NCBI GenBank assembly: GCA_017993835.1
Contig: JAGOLX010000016.1
Coordinates: 47,017 to 111,016 of the forward strand
Direction: 5' to 3'
Origin: Phycisphaerae bacterium
GTDB lineage: Bacteria; Planctomycetota; Phycisphaerae; Sedimentisphaerales; Anaerobacaceae
Length of the DNA stretch: 64,000 nt
Below, one piece after another: positions 51,174 to 58,613 of this stretch (its first letter is position 1; every line of letters starts with the position of its first letter). The translations under genes were made by a program, and so were the position numbers. The notes beneath the pieces were generated by a model. The model searched no databases, was not told where the DNA came from, and was given only the letters and a program-made list of their open reading frames with translations.

Positions 51174-51786
51174 TGCCGATCAGCCCTTTCTTTTCCAACT
51201 GTTCCTTGAACTGGGGCACGTAATGATTCATCGCCTGGACGACTGCGGTACTGCTGATCGTTGCGCCGCTGATGGCCACGATGGTCGAGTCGATCTGCTC
51301 GGGCTTGGCCGCGCCGCTCCCGACCAGCGAGAATCGCTCCGTGGGCGCCCCCACGAACTGGTTGCGGTAGTAGGTGTCTTTGATCTGGTCGCCGAAGCCG
51401 ACGGTCTCATTGCTGGAGATCACGTCGTAGCCCGCGATCTTCTGAAACGACGCATCGACAGCCGCGACCAGCTCGATCTTGTCGGCGAATCCGGACCCAA
51501 CGGCTTTGAAAACCCAACCCACGACCTTGTCGTCGGCCAGGGCCTTGAACACGATGGCCGACTCCATCTTGCCGTCGAGCGTCTTGATCTCGACCGGGTC
51601 GAGAGGGACGAACGACTTGGTTTCGGGCAGCAGCCCCGCCGCCAGATTGGTCAGTTTGGCGGCCTTGTTCAGCTCGATTCGTGGCCCGAGGGCGGCGTCC
51701 GCGGCGGCCAGGAGCAGTCCGCACACCAATGACGCGGCCACCAGCAGCCAGCTTTCCCGCACGAAGCGTTTGAGACTATCCAACAC
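51157..51786 (-). CDS. rnfG: Rnf complex subunit G with covalent FMN
   Basis: A 209-residue protein with one N-terminal helix (SWLLVAASLVCGLLLAAADA) and an extracytoplasmic FMN-binding domain. The flavinylation site is IVAISGATISSTAV near residue 180, a match to the S/T-G-A-T-x-S/T signature, whose hydroxyl residue carries FMN attached by ApbE. Motifs GWVFKAVGSGFADKIELVAA and SNETVGFGDQIKDTYYRNQF are also typical. It overlaps rnfE at its end and rnfD at its start (11 bp). Confidence 0.95.
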   Translation of the reverse strand: MLDSLKRFVRESWLLVAASLVCGLLLAAADAALGPRIELNKAAKLTNLAAGLLPETKSFVPLDPVEIKTLDGKMESAIVFKALADDKVVGWVFKAVGSGFADKIELVAAVDASFQKIAGYDVISSNETVGFGDQIKDTYYRNQFVGAPTERFSLVGSGAAKPEQIDSTIVAISGATISSTAVVQAMNHYVPQFKEQLEKKGLIGNGSNP

Positions 51787-52792
51787 GAGGTTTCCCTCCC
51801 ACCGGCACTCGCCGGAACAATCGATCGATCAGAGGCGTCAGACCGTTCATCACCAGAATAGCGAACATGAACCCCTCCGGGTACTTGCCGACGATGCGGA
51901 TCAGCAGGGTGATTGCCCCCACGCCAATGCCAAAGAGCCACATGCCTCGTCGGGTCAGCGGGGCGGTCACCGGATCGGTCGCGATGAAAAAAGCGCCGAA
52001 CAGCAGCGCACCGCTCGCTAGATGGTAGAAGGGCTGCATGTAGGCATCGGGGTCCACGGCGTAGGCGATTGCGGCGAAGAGGAACGCCGAGAGCAGCACG
52101 GCCAGAGGAATATGCGGATCGATGGTCCGGCGGATCAGCAGATAGGCGCCGCCGAGCAGGGCCGCGATCGCGCTGGTTTCGCCGAGCGAGCCGGGGATGT
52201 TGCCCGTGAGGATCGGGAGGAACTGACGCTCGTTGTAGATCGCGGCGCCGTTCCTGTCCTTGATGGCGATCTTGCTCCAGCCCAGGGGGGTCGCCTGGGT
52301 CCGGGCGTCGATGGCATTCTCCGGCCCGACCTGGGGCAGATTGGGGTCGATGGTCGCGGGCACCGTCCAAGTCGTCATCAGCATGCCGAAGGAGGCGGTG
52401 AGAAATGCCCGTCCGACCATGGCGGGGTTGAAGACGTTGGCGCCCAGCCCGCCGAAAGCCATTTTTCCGACACCGACTGCGATGACCGAGCCGATGGCCG
52501 CGGTCCAGAACGGCAGAGCGGGCGGCAGCGACAGGCCCAGAATCACCCCTGTCACGACCGCACTGAGGTCTCCCAGCGAACCGGGCTTTTTGCGGAGGAT
52601 GTTGGAGACCCATTCGGTGACCACGGACCAGGCGACGCAAACGCCGATGAGCAGCAGGGCGCGAAAGCGGAAGTAGATGCCCGCGGCGGCGACAAGTGGG
52701 ATGAGTCCGATGAGGACATCGAGCATGACCCGCTGCGTCGACAGGGGCTTTCGGATGTGCGGGGCGAAAGAAATGGAGAGGTCTTGTGGCAT
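51776..52792 (-). CDS. rnfD: Rnf complex subunit D with covalent FMN
   Basis: A 338-residue integral membrane protein of the RnfD/NqrB family with about nine helices. Landmarks are SFAPHIRKPLSTQRVMLDVL at the start, GLGANVFNPAMVGRAFLTAS, and the flavin-attachment region TQATPLGWSKIAIKD near residue 155, where the usual S-x-A-T-P motif appears as TQATP. The C-terminus carries FIATDPVTAPLTRRGMWLFG and PEGFMFAILVMNGLTPLIDR. It would conduct ions coupled to electron flow. It starts 36 bp after rnfC. Confidence 0.95.
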   Translation of the reverse strand: MPQDLSISFAPHIRKPLSTQRVMLDVLIGLIPLVAAAGIYFRFRALLLIGVCVAWSVVTEWVSNILRKKPGSLGDLSAVVTGVILGLSLPPALPFWTAAIGSVIAVGVGKMAFGGLGANVFNPAMVGRAFLTASFGMLMTTWTVPATIDPNLPQVGPENAIDARTQATPLGWSKIAIKDRNGAAIYNERQFLPILTGNIPGSLGETSAIAALLGGAYLLIRRTIDPHIPLAVLLSAFLFAAIAYAVDPDAYMQPFYHLASGALLFGAFFIATDPVTAPLTRRGMWLFGIGVGAITLLIRIVGKYPEGFMFAILVMNGLTPLIDRLFRRVPVGGKPRVG

Positions 52793-52828
52793 CGATTGAA
52801 TCCTCGGTATCCCTTGTAGCGGCGTCGA

Positions 52829-54202
52829 TCAGTTCGGCATCTTCTTCTTCCGGCGGGCCAGGAAGATCTTGCCCGTCTTGATGTACCCGCTCAGGTCGAT
52901 GTTTGCCGGGCAGACGTAGCTGCAGCAGCCGCACTCGATACAGGCGCTGATGAAGTGGCTCTCGGCCACGTCCATGAGATTGCACTTCACGGCGTGCGCG
53001 ATCTTCGTCGGATTGAGGTTCTCGGGACACGCCTGGAGGCATCGGCCGCAGCGGATGCAGGGGGTCTGTCGCTGCTCGAACCGGTCCCTGCCGATCTGAT
53101 CTTTGGTCAGGACCATGACGGCGCCGCCGGTCTTGGTGATCGGCGTGCTCAGGTCGGCGATGGCGATGCCCATCATCGGACCGCCCAGGACGACTTTCGC
53201 GACCTCGCCCGTTGGGCCGCCGCAGTGGTCGATCAGCGTCTGCACGGGCGTCCCGAGGGCGACATAGTAGTTGCCCGGTCGGGCGATGCCCCAGCCGGTC
53301 ACGGTGACCACGCGATGGGTCAACGGCCGATCATGGATGACCGCGTCCGCGATGGCGGCTGCCGTTGCGACGTTGGTTACGACGACGCCGATCAGGGGCG
53401 GAATCCCGCCGGTCGGCACGACCTTCTCGATGACCGCGTGGATGAGCTGCCGCTCGCCGCCTTGGGGGTACTTCGTCTTGAGGGGCACGACGCGAATGCC
53501 TGCCGACACGCCGAGCTTCTGGAGCACGTCGTCCATCCGCTCGATGGCCTTGGGCTTGTTGTCCTCGATGGCGATGTAGACGTTCTTGGCGCCGCAGGCC
53601 CTTGCGACGAGTTGGACGCCCGTGATGACCTGCTCGGTCCATTCGAGCATGACGCGGTAGTCGCAGGTGATGTAGGGTTCGCACTCGCAGCCGTTGACGA
53701 TGAGCGTTTCCTTGGGCACCTTCGCGTCGGGCTGGATCTTGACGCTTGTGGGGAAGCCCGCGCCGCCCATGCCGACGATGCCGGCGTTACGGACCGCATC
53801 GCAGATCCGCTCGGGCGTGTAGGTGTTCGGATCGAAGCCCACGGGACGCTGGAACGAAGGCGGGACCGGCTGGGTCGGCGATTCGGTCTCGACGATCACG
53901 CCCAGGGCGCGTCCGAGCACCGCATGGGGCAGCAGCGAGATGTCCTTGACCTTGCCCGCGGCGGGTGCGTGCACCGGCGCACAGACGAACGCCTTGCACT
54001 CGCCGATCTGCTGGCCCGCGACGACGACGTCGCCTTTTTTGATGGTCGCCTGAGCGGGGGCCCCGATGTGCTGGCTCAGGAGTATGGCCAGCTCTTTCGT
54101 CGGAGGCCCCGGTTCGATTCCCCGATCCTCGGTGAGGTGTTTGCCCTCTGGCGGATGCACTCCGCCGGCGAAAGAGCGGCTGTCTTGTATCGCTGTGGTC
54201 AT
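52829..54202 (-). CDS. rnfC: Rnf complex subunit C, NADH-side subunit
   Basis: A 457-residue peripheral subunit with the RnfC N-terminal domain (GGVHPPEGKHLTEDRGIEPG), an FMN/NAD-binding fold (GIVGMGGAGFPTSVKIQPDA, LIVNGCECEPYITCDYRVML), an SLBB region and two [4Fe-4S] motifs (CIRCGRCLQACPENLNPTKI, CIECGCCSYVCPANIDLSGY). It reacts with NAD(H) at the membrane surface. The start ATG 54202 lies 17 bp after the small cysteine-rich gene. The short C-terminal tail (LARRKKKMPN) lacks the long Ala-rich extension of some enterobacterial RnfC. Confidence 0.95.
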   Translation of the reverse strand: MTTAIQDSRSFAGGVHPPEGKHLTEDRGIEPGPPTKELAILLSQHIGAPAQATIKKGDVVVAGQQIGECKAFVCAPVHAPAAGKVKDISLLPHAVLGRALGVIVETESPTQPVPPSFQRPVGFDPNTYTPERICDAVRNAGIVGMGGAGFPTSVKIQPDAKVPKETLIVNGCECEPYITCDYRVMLEWTEQVITGVQLVARACGAKNVYIAIEDNKPKAIERMDDVLQKLGVSAGIRVVPLKTKYPQGGERQLIHAVIEKVVPTGGIPPLIGVVVTNVATAAAIADAVIHDRPLTHRVVTVTGWGIARPGNYYVALGTPVQTLIDHCGGPTGEVAKVVLGGPMMGIAIADLSTPITKTGGAVMVLTKDQIGRDRFEQRQTPCIRCGRCLQACPENLNPTKIAHAVKCNLMDVAESHFISACIECGCCSYVCPANIDLSGYIKTGKIFLARRKKKMPN

Positions 54203-54219
54203 ACCGACGAATTCCGAAA

Positions 54220-54522
54220 TCAGTTCTTCCGATGGTGCCGAGCCACGCTGCGGACGGCCAGCATGACGCCTGTGGTGGCTGCCAGAGCCAGGACCAGCGC
54301 CGCCGGCGTCTGATCACGCTGGCCGCCGGCGCCCTGGAGGAGCCATCCGAACCCGCCGAGCGCCGCCACGAACACGACAATGGGCAGCAGAAAGGCCACG
54401 AGCACCGTGCGAGTCACCGGCGGACCTTCACTGCCGCCAAGCTGCTCGTAGACCTTCTTGCAGTCGTGGGCCTGACTGCACCCTTCGCAGGAATTGGGTT
54501 GGATCATCCTTTTTTCTACCAT
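54220..54522 (-). CDS. Small SoxR-reducing/RseC-like membrane protein
   Basis: A 100-residue protein heading the rnf operon. It has a Cys cluster (NSCEGCSQAHDCKKVYEQLG), then two hydrophobic helices (VLVAFLLPIVVFVAALGGFG and AALVLALAATTGVMLAVRSV). The C-x2-C-x6-C layout and two helices resemble RseC/RsxC-associated proteins that sit in Rnf or Rsx operons. The start may be ATG 54522 or ATG 54507; the promoter at 54538-54566 predicts a leader of about 9 or 24 nt respectively. A role in Rnf assembly or redox reporting is inference. Confidence 0.75.
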   Translation of the reverse strand: MVEKRMIQPNSCEGCSQAHDCKKVYEQLGGSEGPPVTRTVLVAFLLPIVVFVAALGGFGWLLQGAGGQRDQTPAALVLALAATTGVMLAVRSVARHHRKN

Positions 54523-54537
54523 CAGGGTAAAACCGTA

Positions 54538-54566
54538 ACTATAATGAGTGCGCGTTGGACTTTCAA
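54538..54566 (-). promoter_or_regulatory. Sigma-70-type promoter of the rnf operon
   Basis: On the minus strand TTGAAA (54566-54561), 17-bp spacer, TATAGT (54543-54538). A plus-strand TATAAT at 54540-54545 overlaps the same bases, so the -10 region is shared by divergent genes. Confidence 0.6.
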
Positions 54567-54595
54567 GGAAAATTCGTCGCGTTGGAGTCGGTCCT

Positions 54596-55453
54596 GTGAC
54601 GGGAAGAACAGCCTTGACTGCCGTGTGCCTGGGCCTGCTCGCGGGGATCTTCTCGGGGTGCGCCGTCAACCCGGCCACTGGGGAAGAGGAACTGATGTTC
54701 TTCTCGCCCGAGCAGGACGTTGCCCTCGGCCGCAAGTACGCGCCGCAGATCGAGAAGGCGCTGGGTGGCCGGGTGCCCGATGAGAACCTCCAGAACTACG
54801 TGAATCGGATCGGCCAGCGGATCGCGAGGTTCTGCGACCGGCCGGACCTGTCCTATTACTTCGCGGTTGTCGAGGAGGGAGGGGCCAATGCCCTGGCCGT
54901 CCCCGGCGGCTATGTCTACATCACCAGGGGGCTCCTGAAGGAACTCCAGTCCGAGTCGCAGTTGGCAGCGGTGCTGGGACACGAGGTGGGCCACGTCGTT
55001 GCGAGGGATACCATGGCGGCGATCAGTCGCCAGATCGGCATGACCGCGGTCCTGGCGGCGGCTGTCGCGAGCGATGCGCCTCCCCAGGTTGCCGGGGCGA
55101 CCAGCTTCATCTCCGGCGTGCTGACCCTGCAATACAGCCGGGAGGACGAGAGGGACGCCGATCTGACCGGGCTGTCCTATATGACCCAGGCCGGCTACGA
55201 TCCGAATGGCGTCGTCGAGACCATGAAGATCCTGCAGGAGCTCCAGACGGTCCGTCCCATCGAGTTCTTCTCGACCCACCCGAATCCCGAGAGTCGAATC
55301 GCCTACCTGGAGGAGAGAATCGCCCGTCGGTACCCGGGACTCACCGGCCTGAAAGTTGGCAAGGAGGAATACGCGGAGAAGGTCCTCAAGCCGTTGGAGC
55401 AGCACAAGAACCGGATCAACACGCAAATCCAGGAGACGTGGGGAAAAGAGTAG
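54596..55453 (+). CDS. M48 metalloprotease lipoprotein
   Basis: A 285-residue exported protein from GTG 54596, which follows TTGGAG and gives a good lipoprotein signal (LTAVCLGLLAGIFSGCAVNP, Cys near 23). GTG 54548 also opens the frame but lies too near the predicted start site. The protease part has GGYVYITRGLLKELQSESQL, the HEVGHVVARD zinc motif near residue 125, and the third ligand in YSREDERDADLTGLSYM. It resembles the periplasmic BepA/LoiP group that controls outer-membrane protein quality. Confidence 0.88.
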   Translation: MTGRTALTAVCLGLLAGIFSGCAVNPATGEEELMFFSPEQDVALGRKYAPQIEKALGGRVPDENLQNYVNRIGQRIARFCDRPDLSYYFAVVEEGGANALAVPGGYVYITRGLLKELQSESQLAAVLGHEVGHVVARDTMAAISRQIGMTAVLAAAVASDAPPQVAGATSFISGVLTLQYSREDERDADLTGLSYMTQAGYDPNGVVETMKILQELQTVRPIEFFSTHPNPESRIAYLEERIARRYPGLTGLKVGKEEYAEKVLKPLEQHKNRINTQIQETWGKE

Positions 55454-55528
55454 AGATCCATCTCCATGCCGGGACGGCATCCCTCGGCATGCCACCCTCG
55501 CGGATCGCGCCCGCAGAGACTGTGGGCG

Positions 55529-55942
55529 TCAGCCACCCTGTTGTTGGCGCATCTTGGCCTTGTTGGCTTCCCGCTTGGCCTCCGTCGCGCTGTACTTGCA
55601 CTTCGGGCATCGGTCCTCGAGATCGTTCGGGACGCTGCCGGCGCGGAAGATCTCGCCGCATTTCTCGCATTGGATCGCCTTGACGATACCGTCCTTGCCG
55701 CATTTCTGGCACGTCAGAAAGACGGGCATTGTGGGCGAAGGGTTGGACAGAGACTTCTCGCGGCAATCCTCGAGATACTGCTTCAATGGCAGTTCGTAGC
55801 TCTGCCCACACTTGAGGCACTTCACCAACTGCATCTGGCTGTCGGGAATGTCGTCCCCGCCGCCGCCTCGCGTTTTGATGAACACGACCACCGCCAGAAG
55901 GATACACACGACAATGATGCCGGCATAGACCAGGTTCTTCAT
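55529..55942 (-). CDS. Membrane-anchored zinc-ribbon protein, unknown function
   Basis: A 137-residue protein with one N-terminal helix (VYAGIIVVCILLAVVVFIKT) and three CxxC pairs: KCLKCGQSYELPL, TCQKCGKDG and QCEKCGEIFRAG, plus a fourth CPKCKYSATEAKRE near the end. The pairs suggest two zinc ribbons facing the cytoplasm or periplasm. The C-terminus is Lys/Gln-rich. It lies alone between convergent and divergent neighbours. No family name is known to me. Confidence 0.78.
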   Translation of the reverse strand: MKNLVYAGIIVVCILLAVVVFIKTRGGGGDDIPDSQMQLVKCLKCGQSYELPLKQYLEDCREKSLSNPSPTMPVFLTCQKCGKDGIVKAIQCEKCGEIFRAGSVPNDLEDRCPKCKYSATEAKREANKAKMRQQQGG

Positions 55943-56072
55943 CGATCAGACCTCTTCTAAAAGCGTGAGTGGTTCGTTGCGCACGATCGCGCCGCTTGTT
56001 CCTGCGGGACACGGGATATTCACAGCCCGGCGCCCCCGACGGGCACCAGGATACTCCCCACGGGATGGGGTG

Positions 56073-57131
56073 TCAAACGGTTGTCGTTGCGGAAATCGGA
56101 TGGCCCGCCATCATCAGGATGCGCGCCGGCTGTTCCGGAAAGCCGGTCCTCGCCGACAGGTAGGCGGATTCCAGTACCGCCATCGTTCGGAGGTTCTCCT
56201 CGTCACCGCAGGGGAATTCGTGCTCGTCCGGCGTTTGCAGGCTCTTCGCGAAGCTCTCCAACAGGCGTTCCAGGAGGATCTGCTCGTCTTCCTGGTAGTG
56301 CCATTTCTGGTCGGTCTGGCCGCCGGAAGCCTGGAGCGTGACTTGGGCGTCCGTCACCGTCAGGGTTCCTTCCTTGCCATGGACCTCGACCACGGTGCGC
56401 GGCGTGTCCGACTCGCTGCTGCACGTGGCCACCAGACTGCCCATCGAGGCGTCGTTGAACCTCATGGAGACGACCGCGGTGTCTTCCGTCAGGCACAGTC
56501 GCTGTTGCTTGTCCGGGGCGCGATTGGTCTTGAGGGCATATACCTGCTCGGGCAACGGAAAGCTCCAGAGAATCTGGTCCAGGACCTGGTAGCAGTCGTG
56601 CAGCAGGACGCCGCCGCCCGCGACCTGGGGATCGATCTGCCAGGCAGGGCGGTTCGAACCGGCGAAGGTGCAACGCGCCGCGACCAGGAAGACGCTTCCG
56701 AGCCGGCCCTGCGAGATCAGGTCGCGAGCGGCGACGACGCCGGCCTTGAATCGTCCGGGATTCGCAACGATGAACTGCACATCCTCGCTTCGTGCCAACT
56801 GCGTGAATTCCAGGGCTTCCGCGAAAGTCCGCGCCGGGGGTGTCGCCTTCAGAATGTGACATTTCTTGCGGATGGCCATCTTGATCTGCTCGTCGCACGT
56901 GTGCGTCTCGGCGGCGACCAGGAGGCAGTCCAACTGGTTTTGCACGATCAACTGGCGGTAGTCGCCATAGGCTTCGCACCCACATTCTGCTGCGGTTTTC
57001 GCGGCCTTCTGCTGGTCCAGGTCCGCGACCGCCTTGATCTGAAACAGGCCGGTCGCCGACGCAGCCTTGAGCATGCGCCGACCGGTCTCGTTCAGCCCGA
57101 GAATGGCCGTGGTTAGACGCTCTGGACCCAT
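56073..57131 (-). CDS. Divergent Gfo/Idh/MocA-like oxidoreductase
   Basis: A 352-residue cytoplasmic protein with the Rossmann opening TTAILGLNETGRRMLKAASA, in which the Gly-rich turn is GLNETG instead of GxGxxG. The family EKP motif, which positions the catalytic Lys, is replaced by HILKATPPARTFAEALEF. The C-terminal domain keeps a GGVLLHDCYQVLDQILWSFP motif. ATG 57131 follows GGAGGCGGC. It probably lost or changed the usual dehydrogenase chemistry. It lies 23 bp downstream of glyA on the same strand, probably cotranscribed. Confidence 0.8.
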   Translation of the reverse strand: MGPERLTTAILGLNETGRRMLKAASATGLFQIKAVADLDQQKAAKTAAECGCEAYGDYRQLIVQNQLDCLLVAAETHTCDEQIKMAIRKKCHILKATPPARTFAEALEFTQLARSEDVQFIVANPGRFKAGVVAARDLISQGRLGSVFLVAARCTFAGSNRPAWQIDPQVAGGGVLLHDCYQVLDQILWSFPLPEQVYALKTNRAPDKQQRLCLTEDTAVVSMRFNDASMGSLVATCSSESDTPRTVVEVHGKEGTLTVTDAQVTLQASGGQTDQKWHYQEDEQILLERLLESFAKSLQTPDEHEFPCGDEENLRTMAVLESAYLSARTGFPEQPARILMMAGHPISATTTV

Positions 57132-57154
57132 GTCGCCGCCTCCGGCGTCGCCTG

Positions 57155-58435
57155 CTACTGTTGCTGGCGAGCGCCGTTCTTGCCCGGGATGATGAAATGC
57201 TCGGGCACCGGGAACTGCGAGCACAGCAACAGCACTTCCTTGCCGACTTCCTCGATCACGGATTCCTTGTCGATGTTCTCGGCGACGCGATGGATGAACG
57301 AAGCGATCTGATGGGCCTCGGCTTCCTTCATGCCGCGGGTCGTGATGGCGGGGGTCCCCAGCCGCAGGCCGCTCGGATTGAACGGCGGCGCCGGGTCGCC
57401 GGGCACGGTGTTGTAGTTGGTCACGATCCGAGCTCGATCCAGCGCCTTGGCGAGCTTCTTGCCGGGGATGCCCTTGTTCCGCAGGTCGATCAGCATGAGG
57501 TGGTTATCGGTCCCTCCGGAGACGAGGTTGAAGCCGTACTCCATCAGCTTCTCGGCCATGGCCTTGGCGTTCGCGACGATCTGCTTGGCGTAGGCGACGA
57601 ATTCCGGGGTGTCCGCCTCGGCCAGCGCCACGGCAATCGCCGTGAGCGTGTGCATGTGTGGCCCGCCCTGCAAACCGGGGAAGACCGCCCGGTCCACCTT
57701 GTCGGCGTGCTCCGCTTTGCACAGCAACATGCCGCCGCGAGGGCCTCGCAGCGTCTTGTGGGTCGTTGTCGAGACGATGTCCGCGTAGGGCACCGGACTC
57801 TGGTGGATGCCCGCGACGACCAGGCCGGCGATGTGGGCGATATCGCTGACCAGATAGGCGCCGACTTCCTTGGCGATCTGGCCGAAGGCCTCGAAATCGA
57901 TCATTCGCGGATAGGCGGTGGCCCCGGAAATGATGATCTTGGGCTTGTGCTTCTTGGCCATGTCGCGGATGAGGTCGTAGTCGAGCCTGCCGGTCTGCGT
58001 GTTGATCTCATAGGAGACTGAATTGAAGATCTTGCTGGTCATCGAGACCTTCCAGCCGTGGGTGAGGTGCCCGCCGTGGACGAGCGACATGCCCATGATC
58101 GTGTCGTGCGGCTGGATCAGCGCGGCGTAGGCGGCCAGGTTCGCTACGGAGCCCGAATACGGCTGGACGTTCGCGTGGTCGGCCTTGAAGACCTTCTTGG
58201 CCCGCTCCCGTGCGAGGCTCTCGATCAGGTCGGTGACCTGCTGGCCTTCATAGTACCGCTTGCCGGGATAGCCTTCCGCGTACTTGTTCGTCAGACAGCT
58301 CGACGTGGCCGCCATGACGGCCCGCGAGACGTAGTTCTCCGATGGGATCAGGCGGATGGACCCGCTCTGACGGGCCTCCTCCTGTCGTATCAACTCATAG
58401 ATCTGTGGATCATACTGTTCGAGAGCGGTCTTCAT
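57155..58435 (-). CDS. glyA: Serine hydroxymethyltransferase
   Basis: A 426-residue PLP enzyme interconverting serine and glycine with tetrahydrofolate. ATG 58435 is preferred, with GGAGAAAG before it. Motifs: SIRLIPSENYVSRAVMAATS, NKYAEGYPGKRYYEGQQVTD, the folate-linked NVQPYSGSVANLAAYAALI, and the PLP lysine in VSTTHKTLRGPRGGMLLCKA. Length fits the bacterial type. A promoter (TTGTGT, 17 bp, TATAAG) lies at 58502-58530. Glycine made here links to serine used by SdaA. Confidence 0.96.
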   Translation of the reverse strand: MKTALEQYDPQIYELIRQEEARQSGSIRLIPSENYVSRAVMAATSSCLTNKYAEGYPGKRYYEGQQVTDLIESLARERAKKVFKADHANVQPYSGSVANLAAYAALIQPHDTIMGMSLVHGGHLTHGWKVSMTSKIFNSVSYEINTQTGRLDYDLIRDMAKKHKPKIIISGATAYPRMIDFEAFGQIAKEVGAYLVSDIAHIAGLVVAGIHQSPVPYADIVSTTTHKTLRGPRGGMLLCKAEHADKVDRAVFPGLQGGPHMHTLTAIAVALAEADTPEFVAYAKQIVANAKAMAEKLMEYGFNLVSGGTDNHLMLIDLRNKGIPGKKLAKALDRARIVTNYNTVPGDPAPPFNPSGLRLGTPAITTRGMKEAEAHQIASFIHRVAENIDKESVIEEVGKEVLLLCSQFPVPEHFIIPGKNGARQQQ

Positions 58436-58501
58436 GAAGACTTTCTCCGGGTACCTGGAACCTGAGCCGGGCCTCCCTGGCCCTGTGACTGTTCCGAGGT
58501 C

Positions 58502-58530
58502 CTTATAACGCGCCCTTCGGTCGCACACAA
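58502..58530 (-). promoter_or_regulatory. Promoter of glyA
   Basis: On the minus strand TTGTGT (58530-58525), 17-bp spacer, TATAAG (58507-58502). The start near 58495 leaves about 60 nt before the ATG. Confidence 0.5.
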
Positions 58531-58541
58531 GCATTTCTTCG

Positions 58542-58569
58542 TTGACAAAAACGCGACGCCAGCTACGAT
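58542..58569 (+). promoter_or_regulatory. Sigma-70-type promoter of the TPR gene
   Basis: TTGACA (58542-58547), 16-bp spacer, TACGAT (58564-58569). It diverges from the glyA promoter with only 11 bp between the -35 boxes, and shows that translation must begin downstream, at ATG 58614. Confidence 0.6.
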
Positions 58570-58613
58570 GGGGGTGGATACATCATTTGGAAGGGCAATC
58601 ACTTAGCAACATT

